Positions 13,801-26,100 of a stretch of 64,000 bases of DNA are shown piece by piece. Position numbers and translations under genes: made by a program. Source of the stretch: Serilophus lunatus. Its lineage: Eukaryota; Chordata; Aves; Passeriformes; Eurylaimidae. Every line of letters starts with the position of its first letter. Within the stretch, counting starts at the first letter, position 1. The notes beneath the pieces were generated by a model. It had not been told where the DNA came from. It saw nothing but the letters and a program-made list of their open reading frames with translations, and ran no database searches. The stretch covers positions 3,888,692 to 3,952,691 of the forward strand of contig VXBA01001255.1 in the NCBI GenBank assembly GCA_013399895.1. The letters run 5' to 3'.

Positions 13801-16800
13801 GATGGTATCGGCTCTGGCTGCAGTGAGGCTTTGGGCACATTCAGGGAAAAGCCTTGGTTATCCCGGGATAGCCGTGTGTGGTCCCGGTGGCTCCCGGTGC
13901 CAAGATTCGAGGCAGGAGCCTGCCAACGACCCACCTCCTCCCTCCTCTGGGCTGGCAAGCTGGAAAATTGAGTTCGCATTCCACCTTCCAGGGGCAGCTG
14001 TATCCCAAAGCCAGTGAATTTTTACTCAGCTATCCAGAGACTTCATTGAGGCTTCCTGGTGGGACGTGCCTCCTGGAAAGAGCCGATCTCACAGGAACAT
14101 GTCCCTCTCCTTGGATCCTTGGGTTCCAGTGACATTTTTGGCAGACTTCCACCATGGCTGCCAGAGCTGACTTCAATGTAAGGCACAGGTGACAATCCGT
14201 CCTCAGGCCAGTATTCTGGAGACACTAGAGGGATTTAATATTTCTATCGGTAATGAAAACATTGAAAGTTACAACAGACAAGGTCTGCGAGGGTTACAGG
14301 GAACATTTTCTCTTCAGAACTAAGCCATCCATGTGGGGACAAGGAGCCATGCCTGCCTATAGCAGGGCCTTTATGGCAAGAGGTGAGGCTAAGCGTCCGA
14401 CCCAGGTGGGCAGCTCTACTGTTCCTGTGGAAAAGTACACAGTGTTACCAGAAAATTAACTGGACTGCTTGAGAGCAGAAAAACAAGGAACCAGAAATCA
14501 GCTCTGCCTCATTTGCTGGCTCTTTGTGTGAGCATCTTGACCTCCTTCTTCAGGAGGCTGACAGTCATGCCAGGGTCACACCAAGATCACCTTGTTGAGA
14601 TTAATCCTCATTTCACTGCTTTGACCCTCAAGGGACTCACAGGCTTTGTTACCTGGGCAGAATGGAGCTTGGACCTGGCTCAGGGTGGAAAGTGTGGGTA
14701 AGAATATGGTGGTGTGGCTTGAAATGGAAATGAACCTCTTTCTGCAGAGAGAAGTGGCACAGATAGGTGGGTTCCCAAAAGCTTACAGGCCTTGCCCATC
14801 TCTGCAAGATGGGCTCTTAGCAATCAACCCACGTCTAAAGAGCCTGGAGTACTCACAAGTGGCAGTTTCCACATACACACCTGACCCAGATGGTAGCAGG
14901 GGAGCATCATTGTTTCTGTGAGATAGCAGGGTCATGCTGACAACAAGAAGATGGCAAAGAGAGCAACGAGTTAGACAAAGTCAATGAGAGGCTCACAGAA
15001 CAAATCCATATTTCCTAATTTTTGGACCTGTCATCCCACAGACCATGACATCCATGGTCCAAGGCAGTCTTGGGAAATGTTACTGCTGTTTATGTAGGGA
15101 AAAAAACCTAAGCCTTCATCATATGGCCTTCCTTATATTTTCTGAAAATAGTCATAAACAGTTTCTCTTGGCTCACATGGAAAGGAGCAGCTGGGCTGGA
15201 AGAGCGCTGTCCTGCCACTCCTCAGGCCCCGGTGTGCCCCTCCTGCCCCCACCCTCCCAGGCAGTGCTTGGTGGGGATGGCACCTTGAAGAGGATCTGTG
15301 TGGCTGGTGAAACTGGAAAGTAACTTGTGCCACATGGGTACTCTCCATACAAAAGCAAAGTTAGATCTGCTGCTCAAGGAAGCTGAGGATGGAGCATCTC
15401 TCATCTCTTGCCAAAGAGACAGGCAAACTAAATGCCTGAACCATCAAATCCGGCAAGGAAATAGAAGTCTGCAATGACTGGGACAAAACAGGTCAAATAA
15501 CTATGTCTGTCCTTTAGGAATACATTTCTTATAGCTCTTCCCAGCTACTTTGCTCCAGCTTTCAAGATCTAGCGGGGTCTTGGCAAACCTTTGAAATGTG
15601 CCTGTATCTCAAAACAGGTGAGCAGGCATTCTGAATTCAGCAGGACTAATTAAGGATAATACCAGTTAAACAAATTAATTAAAGATTATTTGAAAGATCA
15701 AGATGCCAGATACCTGTGATTCCTGTCTTCAGGACCCAGAGACTTTATATCCCCTGCTTGTCCCTCCCTTCCCCTCCCATGATAAGGATTCTCTGGAATC
15801 CCAGGACTGCTGGTTAGGCCCAGGGCAATTGCTGGGCAGGTGACAATGGGACAAATAGTAATGCCAGAGGAATACAAGTTCTTCCTGTTTGCCCCCTTCT
15901 GCTTGCAGTAGGAAGTACCTGAAATACTTTGGATTATTCTTTTTTGAAACAGGCAGTTATGTTCTGGGGTTTAATAAAACTGGGAAATACTCAGACCCTG
16001 CTTGGCATGAGGAATTAATATTCCCAGTGTTGGTGCTGTTCTGGATGTTGACACTGTGTGCTCAGCTAGAGCAAACACTTGTGAACTGGTTTTCCTTGTG
16101 GAGCTTCTTGAAGCCAATAAAATAACAGCCATCTACCTGTGCACCCATGTATTCTTGACTTTTTTCCTGCGTATTATTAGTGATGCTTATTAGGGATGAT
16201 TATTATTAGTGATGACTCAGGTGTGACAAGCTTTGAGGGCCAAGCTTATCCTGTTCAAATCCTTTCTTATGCAGCTGACATCATTATAATGATTTGCTAA
16301 ATACCTTGTGCAGAAGCCTGATCCTGATCCTCCCTTTTATCCACTTTTATTTTTCCTAAACATTGACACTAAGCAGGAGTATGTTGCTTCATTAATATCA
16401 TTGATGTTACACTTAACCTTTGGATCAGCAAAATCTTTAATTTGTCTGAATATTTGTTATGATTTTCTTCTCTTTAGTTGCATTTGGTTTGCTTTTTTTC
16501 ACTGGTTTAAGCATGAGTCAAAGTCTGGTGAAAGTTACTGACCTCTCTATGGTGAAAGCCAGAGGGAATCCTGCCATAAGAGCTCATGTGCAGCTGCCCT
16601 CCACAGACTTCAGGGAAGTTATGCTTGGTGGAGACTGTCAGGCTGAACCATACCTTACTTAGAGAGTGCAGAGATTGCAGTTTTCTCCCAGATATTTTTC
16701 ATTCCAGCTGCAGCAGTCCACAGTGGTCAGACTTCTGCCTTTCTTCAGGGAAAATATTCCAGCTGGCAGAATAAAACGTAGACATTTCCTCCACAGCTGA

Positions 16801-19740
16801 AGAGTATCTCTTCTTCAGGGCTTCTCTTTCTCTCTTCCCTATGCACTTATTATGGCTGTAAAATCCTACTTCAGGAGTCTACTCAGCAAGACAAAGCTCA
16901 GTCAGAAGTAAAGTTAACTTTGCTTTGTTACGTGCATGAAAAACGGAAAGTCACGTCAAATACTCCATGTGTGCAGGCACCTGGTAGACAGATGGAGAAG
17001 TAAGATGGCTTGGCACCGACTAGGGCTATCAGTGAGATGTGCTCAGATCAGTGGGGGTGCACTGATGTCCTCTTTCCTTCCAATTATCATCTCAAGTACC
17101 TACTTAGATAATGGTGTAACATCTCTGTGGACAGTTGTGGTCAAGCAGGCATAAAAATGTTCCAGAGAGATTTGAGCAGAGGTGGATTTTGATCTGAGAT
17201 CTGAGCTGAGATTAAAGCTGAGGTGTGTCCTGTGAAATGCCAAGAAACAAGGCTTTTTCACTTTGGCATCCCTGACTGCAATGCTGGGCTATGTGCTGCC
17301 ATATTCTGTGGGAAGAGAATTCCTTTTGTCCGTATGTGGATCTCTCTCAACAGCAATGAAGCCTGTGGACCCAGGGACAGCTGACCCAGCAGAACAGCAC
17401 TGCTAACTCAGAAAGGGAGAAGTCTCTCTTAATCCTCCCCCCACTACTGGCCAAATGATCTCTCTCTTCCTAGTGTCATTTGCACAGTTATTTGACCAAC
17501 TTCCATGCTGAAATGGTGGTAAACTTATATGGCAGGTTTTTCTCCCACCTGAGAAGGACAAGTTGTGTTGCAATAGAGTTAGACAGGATTGGGACAGTAC
17601 CAGCACCTGCAATTGAATGGAAGGAGTAAACAACCAAGCATGTCCAGTGAGCAGGTGGGACTACACAAGTGGGACTAGATAAGAGCTATCAAGAGTCACA
17701 AGCTCATTCGTCTCCTTGAAAGTCCTCCCTGATCTTTCTTCTAGAAGAGAGCACAGAGCAGACACTGACAGGAGTTCAAGGTGTTTATGGGCTCCCATCT
17801 GCTCCAATCCTGGTCTGCTGGATTCTGCCTGTCTTTTCTGATTTAAGGGATGAAGGGAATAGTTGGTGTTAGGAAGATCAGTGGAGTCCTTTGCTTATTC
17901 CCCAAGGAGGTCTAAATAGCTGAACTCTGCTAAATGTCCTGATCCATATGATCAAAGGCTCTACATCCCATGCTGATACTATGAGCCACCCAGGCCCTGG
18001 GAACATGGTTTTCTTTCTGGGGCTATGATAAATGACATCGCCACACAGCTTATTGCATAAACACGTTAAAGATCCTGGGCTATCCACTCAGGAGCACAAG
18101 CAGCCATCTTTCCACAAAAGCAACCTTTATGGGTACTCTGTAGCAGACCAGACTAGTTCCTGGGTTCCAGGAAGGCGCTGGGAGCCTGCCAGGGTTCAGT
18201 CAGTGAAGAAAGGGCCAGAAGAAACAGAGAGGCATATGGGTCACTGGGACAGCATGGTTGTTCTAAGCAAAGCTACTCACTGCAAAATAAAACTGTTGGA
18301 GAACAAATGACCAAATTCTACCCCTGGTCTAAGCTGGCCTTAGATGAGTGTTGCTCCACTGACTTCTGTCCAGGCATTTCTGACTTTCACCGATGAAGGG
18401 CAAGACAATCAACCCTAACACAAACAAAAACGGAGCTGTTTAGTTGCTCAGCTACACAAAAGCTTCATCACTGATACATTCCAGCAATGTTTTGGATTCT
18501 CACAGACATTAACTGTTTCAAAAGAGCATGGCTGGGAAGAGGCTGGAGGGAGGGAGGGGGGGATTTCCCATTAAGGACAGCAGGACCAGATGTCTTTTTG
18601 ATGAGCTTCCCTTGGCTTCCCATTCCTTGACATTTCCTTTTCAGTTGTTGAGTCCAAACTGCTTGTAGACCAAATTACAGGGAGCCCTAATAGCAGGAAT
18701 TGTTTTCTTTCCCTCGAAAGATAGGATACCTTCTTCTGGCCAAAGTATGAGACATGCTGACCAGCGTGCTCAATAGCCACAGCATTTCTTCCTTCTAAAG
18801 CCATTTCCTCTTTATACTTATTTTCCATTCCAGACCCTCTAATCCCTCCAGAGAAGCCCCTCAGATTTCTTTTGACAGTGTTCAATATCATTTAAAGGAG
18901 TCCAAAGCATTTTTTGTCCCCTTTCCTTCCAAACTCCACAAGGGGATGCTCACATCAGCAGACCTCATCAGGTATCATTGCATTGTGTTACAGCATGTAA
19001 TACTCACAGGCACCACAGGACATGGCTATCAGCCTCTTAAGAGTTTCTGATATAAATTTCCGACACATAATTAGCCATGTGTTGTGATGCATCTTCCCCT
19101 TCCCCTGGAAAATGCTTAGAAATGGTTGTTAGGTCTTGGCCTTGATGAACAGCACGTGCACTAAGCTCCTCTTGAACTTACCAGAAACACTGTCTGCTCC
19201 CAGGAACTCCTGGTTTTTAATGAACAGCCTTAGAAACCCATTTTTCTTGCCTGAATAACAACTCAAGTGAAACAACATTTTTGTTATTGAACTTTCAAAG
19301 AAAGTTACTGACCTGAATTGCGGCCAAGATGGAAAATTACTATAATTAAAGTCTTGTGACCCTATAAACAGTGATCCAAAGTGAGACACTTTGAGCTCTT
19401 CTGGACCACAGCAGCCTGTGACCAGCACATTCCTCTGAGTGGGGCCTCTCAGAGCCAGGGAACTCTCAAGTTTTCTGTACTTTGAGGACCATCACCAAAC
19501 AATGACAGAGCCTGTCACTACTGGAGGATCAACCCTTCACCTGTTGAGAAGATGCAAAGGCATCTGATGTGAGTGTTTCACTGACTTGAACCTTTTTTTC
19601 TCAATATAATACCTTGTACAGACTCTTCTAGGTCTATGTACATGCAGATGTGAATATGCTGTAGCAAATGTAGTACAAATGTTGCTCTTTTAGATTCTTA
19701 AGTACCTTAAATTTGTAAGTAACTTAGGCCTGTGAGTTAC
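13801..19740. other. Intergenic DNA upstream of AFAP1L2, no gene seen
   Basis: No open frame with a recognisable family, no exon with paired splice sites and no structured RNA was identified. Composition falls quickly to ordinary AT-moderate DNA after the CpG island. A G-run cluster (GGGAGGGAGGG followed by more Gs, about 18547-18562) could form a quadruplex. A 12-14 base direct repeat containing TTATTAGTGATG occurs twice between about 16170 and 16216. Upstream regulatory elements of AFAP1L2 may lie here but cannot be told from sequence alone. Confidence 0.6.
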
Positions 19741-20195
19741 TGTTGGGTTTATAGCAAATTCTATGTGAATCTTTTGTGAAATTGCTCAACTTAAGCTATC
19801 AATTAAGTGCTGTTAATTTTAAGTGCTCTTAATTAAACCTTTAGGCCAAAACCGTTGGCGAATTCCAGGGCTTAGTTGGGTAAGGAGGTCTACTCTGAAC
19901 CTTACGACTCAACGGGAGAGTCTCCCTTATTTCTTTTTATCTCTACCCTTTCTTATCCTTCTCCTTTTCTCCACTACCCCTCTCAGCCTCCACCTAGATT
20001 ATTTTGGAGTTGATTTTGGTTTTCAGTTGATTGATTTTAGATTTTAGTTTGCTTTTTCTCTGTGTGCTTAACCATGTAGTAAGTAGCAGAGTGAACCTTG
20101 CCAACAGTGTCATGCTTTCCCTTTTATATTAAACCTGCTTTTGCCGATACCTTTGCTGATGTTTCTTTAAGCAACCTAAACACTCATTCACAACA
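19741..20195 (+). mobile_element. Probable solo LTR of an endogenous retrovirus
   Basis: The segment begins TGTTG and ends CAACA, giving the TG...CA inverted ends of an LTR. It holds an AT-rich 5' part, a central block of different composition with short CG-containing words (about 19848-19920), a pyrimidine-rich stretch, and an ATTAAA poly(A) signal at 20128-20133 about 65 bp before the 3' end, the layout of U3-R-U5. No gag, pol or env coding sequence flanks it, so it would be a solo LTR. I could not find a convincing target-site duplication (flanks end gttac and start ccatg), and the 5' border could lie further left. Family not identified. Confidence 0.38.
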
Positions 20196-23100
20196 CCATG
20201 GTACTAGTTTTTGAGGGGATAGGATAGGAAATTGTGGCTTTCAGCTGAGAAAATATTAGAAACTTCATGCACTCTTAGGGATTTTACCAGTAAACCAACA
20301 TTGGGCAAAATCTTTCCTAAGCTGGAAGAAAAAAACCTATATGGACTATCAAGCTGTCAATGGAGGACTTGCCTCAACAGAGCTGAACTCTTGGCACCTT
20401 TCAGCACCACCAAAACTTACCCAGGCGGGAAGAAAAACTTATTTTATCAAAATATGGGAAAACATTAATTTTTACATCTTGCCACATTTTCACTGGGATT
20501 TTTTAAAGCCTCCCCCATCATCACTGCAAACTGTGGCCTTATGTCAACTGTGAGCTCGCAGAAGGCTATTTATTCTGGCATTTTCCCAAAAAGAGTGTTT
20601 TTCAGTCCACAGATTTCTTTAGGCCTAAACCACTGTTACTCAGTTGAAGTCAAGAAGTGAGGCTTCTGTGGTAGGCACTGCTGAAGTGGGCAAGGGGAAA
20701 GAATTAGAACCTGTGGTCCATACAGGACAGCACCAATAAACTGCAGTTTGTTTCAGTGGTGGCTGAGCACTATGGAGGAGTCCAAGATTCCTTCCCTGCT
20801 ATTAATATTAGATGTTAAGGTATGTCAAACTACCTGCCAAAGTGGAATTAACTACCAGGTAACAGGTCTCACCCATGTCAGTTGAGTTTTCCACTCTTTT
20901 TTTTGTTTGTTTCTGTGAAAAGAGATTTAATTAAGAGACAAGAAATCTGCCTCAATGAATCCCAGAAAATGCAGTTTCTCTTTCTGCACGTAGAGCAGTG
21001 GAGCTGAATTTCCCTTGCCTTCCCAACTATCATTAAGTATTCTGTTTAAATAGGCCAGCTTCATGCCATCTATAATGAAGTTATAGTGTATTGCTCTGTT
21101 ATGAATGATGAAGCTGTTGTGTCCTACGGGGAGAAAAATCGCTGTAATCCAACTTTCCTTTTGAAAAGGCCTAATGTATCCACATGAGATCTTCTGGCAG
21201 AGACAACTGAGAGAATATAAATAGAAGCTTAAAAGAAGAAGGAGGGGAAGGGGAAAATAACTCCAACAGAGCTGAGTAGCTGAAATTCACAAGTTTAATA
21301 GGAAGATGGATGACTGAAGAGCCTGTTCTGTGACACAATTAGGACTTTATGTGGGCCTTTTTCAATTATTTGTAGCTGACAAAATATCACACAAAGGCTG
21401 TTTCACACTGCAGGCCAGGTGCCCAGAAATGGGCTTTATGGAGGAGGAAAGCAACTGGAGAGTCACCCAGGGGCACAGGCCACTTGGGTCCCCACTGGCT
21501 AAGTTAGGCAATGGTGTGCATCACCTCGTGTACCAGTGGCAGGAGTGAAGTGTCCCCCAATGCCTGAGGCCCCTGTACGCTCAAGCCATCATCTGCCCAT
21601 CCCCAGGAAGCAGAAAGCCGCAGCCATAACAGCCAGTGTGGGGTAGGAGGTGACTAAATTGGGGCATTTGGTCCATCTTGTACGCAGTTTTCTGGTCCCC
21701 TCCACAGACAGATATAAGAAGGGGACATGTGGGTTTCTGCTACAGGAAGAGGTTTCTGCTGATAGATAATTCTGAGAAATGAAGTTATATCAAGAGATCT
21801 TGCCTGGGAGCCTGTTCTGGCCCCTACTCAATTCTCACCCTCCACCCACCAAATACTGTTGTTGTTGTGGCACTTAATTCTCAGCACAAAGCTACTGCAG
21901 TTCAACAACCAAGGAGCGTGTCTAGAAATAACCTGCACTTGTTTGCACACAGTCTTCACACCTCCAGTGGCTTCAGTGATGCAGCTTAAGGAGGTGATGT
22001 AGAGCAGAGGAGAGGTGGTGAGCTGGTGAGCTGCTGCGGCTTTAGTGTCTCACAAGAGACTTGCACAAGATCTTACCAAACCTTCGGTCTTTGAGTGTCT
22101 TAAGTTTGTTTTGGTTTATTCCATTCCACAGTGAGCTAATCTAACTAAAGGCATTTTGGGCAATGGTTAGTAAATTTAGTTAATTTTAATTTGGTTAATT
22201 TGGGGTGAACTTTCCTGTGTGTTTCCATGAGAAGTAGTCAAATCCTGGAACCTGTAGTGGGGTTAATTCTGCTTTGATGGAACTGTGGTGGACAAGGCCA
22301 AACCTGTGGGATCAGAGACAGAGTGCTGGGATCTGCCAGGCAAAGATAAAGCAGAAGTAATGTGATGTTTGTCCATATGTAACAATTTGATTGAGGAAAG
22401 ATGATCTAAAGGGAGCAGAGTTTGTGGAGAATGGAGAGTCATGGAAATGTCCCCCCTTGAGGGAGGTGACTCCAGTGGCAAGAGCAGAATGAGCAGCAGC
22501 AAAAGGCAGAGATCCTTTAGCCCTTACTAGGAAAAGATTGTCTCTATGGATATGTTCTCCTGAAGGCTTATTCTTGGTTCCAGCCTTCAACGGATGGTTT
22601 ACCGTTTCCTTTGAAGTCTCACGTGGCTCAGTAATGCAGTCACCATGGGGATGGGGCATGAGGCAGAGCCCTGCCCGTGCCCACAGCTATGGTGGCTCAG
22701 GGCACTCTTCCCCTATGGCTTCCATAGGGCCTCTCTGGCCCTCAGTGGGACTGGGAATGATCAGGGATACCTGGCAGAACAGCAATGGCTGTGACTTCAG
22801 CTTACACGTTATGAACGTGCACTGCCAGAGATGTTTGCAAGTTATTTAAAAGCATGTTGCCACTGGGTAGTAGTAGTAGTGCCTTCCCTCATCCCTTCCC
22901 TTAAGTCAGCACTTGCAACAAGTTGGCTGCATGTTGAGGCTGATGGGCTTGCTGATATGACTAGAAGCGAATAGTTTTTTTCCTCACAGGGTCAGTTTTC
23001 CAGCTAGCTTTTTCCCTCTGTCAGACAGGTGATCTGCCTGCCCTGGTGGTACCTCCATTGTCACTCAAACTGGCCAAACACAGCAAAATTCTTTGGAGTG

Positions 23101-26100
23101 TCCTCTGTTGAGATTGGCCCCAAAGGAGAAAGAGCACAAACGCAATTTTCAGGAAGCTGAACAATTAGTTAATTACGGAAAAAACAAACTTTGAGTGCCA
23201 AGAGGTCAGACCAATATCAGAGCATTGAAGCATTATGCTCTGGGGTGCCTGGGCACCATGGCAGACCATTTATCATAGAATCATTTATTTGATCCGATAT
23301 CTATTGGTCTCAACAGAAGTTTATTTTCAATTACCTACTATTGTTTCACAAACCTGGTTGGTAAGAGGATTTTTTTTTTTAAAGGGAGCAGTGAGAGGGA
23401 ACAGCAAGACTCAAAACATAAAAATAAAATACACACTTTAAAATTATTAGAAATATCAAACACTGGCTTTCCTCCTCCCAGAATGTCTGTGTTCTTAAAT
23501 GCATCATTGCAAGGGGAATTATTCATGTAGTCTCATCAATAAATCTTACTTAAGTCCTTTATATTGCAGTCCTCATTCATCTAGCTGCAACTTCTCTGTA
23601 AATGATAATTAGGGTAAGAGCTGAGATACCACAGGGTTTGCTCCTGGCAGTCATTGAACATCCAGAGTATATCAAGGTTGTAAAATAGGCATTTCTCAGC
23701 AGCAGTTCATTCCTTGTAAACCCTGATTCAATTATTGCCTTGTCTCCTTTTTCACAGCAAACACTTTGGTTCACATAAAGCCTCAAAGCATTTGTCAATG
23801 AATTCCTTGAATGGACTCAGCTGCATTTTGTTTTTTCTGTAGTATCTAACCTAAATTCAGAAAAGTCAGCCAAGGGGGAGCCCTGTCTCCCTCTGGCAGC
23901 CTTACTAGGCTAGTCCTGCAGGGAGGTTTGGTTCTACCATCAACTCTTCCCTCCAGTTCCTGGTGTTGTAGGGGCTCGAGTAGCACAAATAGTGTAAACA
24001 GATAATGGATCTACTCCCAAGTGTGGAGACCCTCAGCAGCAAAATCAGCCTCTAAATCTGTCAGTCTGTTCCTGCCAGATCTGACTCACCTTTTGATGTT
24101 TTTTCACCAGCTTCCCAGGGATTCACTATTAATTTGCATCCAACCCCTTACTCTTGCCAACCTTGAAGACTGTGAATTTCGCTAAGAAGAGCCCTACTCT
24201 ATGGAGACCATATTTTCCTGACTTATGTCCAAACAATATTTCCACAGTTTTAGCAAAGACATAATACCACTAAAGCAAGTGTGCCTAGCAGGGCTCTATC
24301 TCAGCTTCTGCCCTGAACACTAACATTGCAGACTGTAGAGCTCTCAGAGCTCAAGCTGCTCTCCCTCCATCCCCACACCCTTCTTCAAGGTCTTCATCAG
24401 GCTCTTCCACAGCCTGATGGGGAAACGGAGACTTTCTGGCTTAGCAAAGTCACTTGCAGAGGCAATGATACGCGGACAATGCAAAACTTTTACAGCTCTT
24501 TACGTTTAGCTATCCAGGATGAGCCTTGGCCCTCTGGCCCATAGACCCTGCCCTTGTGGCCTCCTTTTGATCAGAGTCTATTAAGGCAAGTGGCAGAAAT
24601 GGGAAAAAGCTTCTGGCCACACTTGATGATGAATTGTTCCATCAAACACCTTATTGGGGCTTTACCTGCCTCACAGATCAGATGGATCCATAGGATATAT
24701 GTTGGTGCTCTCTGGCTGAAACAGACCACAAAAGGGTGTGAGGGAAACCTGAAGCCTGGAGGATTTCAGCATCTTGGCCAAGTTCAGAAAGTTGAAAGGC
24801 TTGAACTTATGTGTCCTGACTTGCTGTCCAGCCAAAAGACAACAAGGAATACCCAAAGGGGAGAAACAGACATTGGTGTTTCATCCCCTTGCAGTCGAGA
24901 ACAGACCTGTAGTGAGTGGAACACAGGATAGCATGCCAGTACTGTGGCTGTCCAAGCAGGACCAGTCTGAGACTGGCTTCCACTGTCAGCAGAGAAGCCA
25001 CCTCCTCCAGAAGATACACACTGAGGATGGGATTTAGTCCACCTCCTTGCTTCCCTCTTTCATTCTGGGACAACAGCTGAAAACTTCCTGGTTTTGCAAA
25101 AATATCTGACTCCAGCAGTGAGAACGTAAAAGATTTTGGAGATAATACCCTTCTTAGTTGACAACTTAGTCATAGAAGGTGCAGTGATACTGCTGGAGTT
25201 GAAGGAATTAAGGGAGGGCCACCAACTGTCCTCTCTGCCATGGACTTGAGACTGTGATTTCATGACACACAGAATGCAATATCACTGGCAGATTAATGTA
25301 TTCTGCTCTTTCTTCAGATCCTGCTGTTCTCTTGTGTCCACCTATGCAAGCACAACTATTTTGGGAGGCCACTGTTTAACTCAAAGCAGGGAACTAACTC
25401 AGTTTAAAACAAAACAAAACAAAACCCTAAACCAATGCTATGCAATGAAATAAAAAATAAAAAATGTTTTTTTAAGCAGGATCGGTTCCCAAATGTCACT
25501 GAGAGCGACCCCACAAGCAGTCATGCTGACATATCTGATGGCAGGAAAAAGCTGTGGGGGCGTGGGAATACCTTAAGCTGCTGAACAGCCGCCCAGTGCT
25601 TTGTCTTATGAAATCACAGCCCGAGGAGAGACTGCGCTGTGCCGTTTTCCTGCTCCCCCTCTCTTCCTCTCCCCCCGAACCCCTGGGCCCCCATCACTAC
25701 CATGACTACATCCAGCCTGGGATGTACATTTTAATCTGCAGTGTGTATATAAAAGAGAGCTGGAAGCAGTGGCTGTCTGAGACCCACCTGACCTTTGGAT
25801 GTACAGCAAACTTCCTGTTCCAGAGCTGCCGGCTCTTTAATCTCCCAGTCTTTAAAAAATAAAGTGAGCCTATGTGAAAAAATGCTTTGTAATGGGAACT
25901 CCTGGAACAACTTTTCTCTCTTGCCCTCTGACTGAGCCATAGAAAACACTAAATATCACTCCCAAGAGTCTTTTTTTTACAATAGAAAAATGTCAGGCAA
26001 AACTGAAGTTGCGTTTTCCAGCTTTGGACTCAGAAGCAGACAGGCACAAATGCTACAGAAAAATAAAACAGCAAAAGGAAAAAAACCCACTCTTGCTAAT

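Noticed and set aside
12848..13840. 330-residue minus-strand open frame over the AFAP1L2 CpG island
   Set aside because: Composition is Ala/Gly/Pro/Arg-rich as expected from GC-rich DNA, and it reads through the exon 1 splice donor into the intron. Only MEKYK is supported.
23270..23300. CATAGAATCATTT as a second CR1 tail
   Set aside because: Only about ten bases match and the rest of the conserved CR1 3' end is absent.
24554..24931. 125-residue plus-strand open frame in intergenic DNA
   Set aside because: No recognisable motif, no nearby promoter or poly(A) structure; could be a decayed element, but nothing supports coding.
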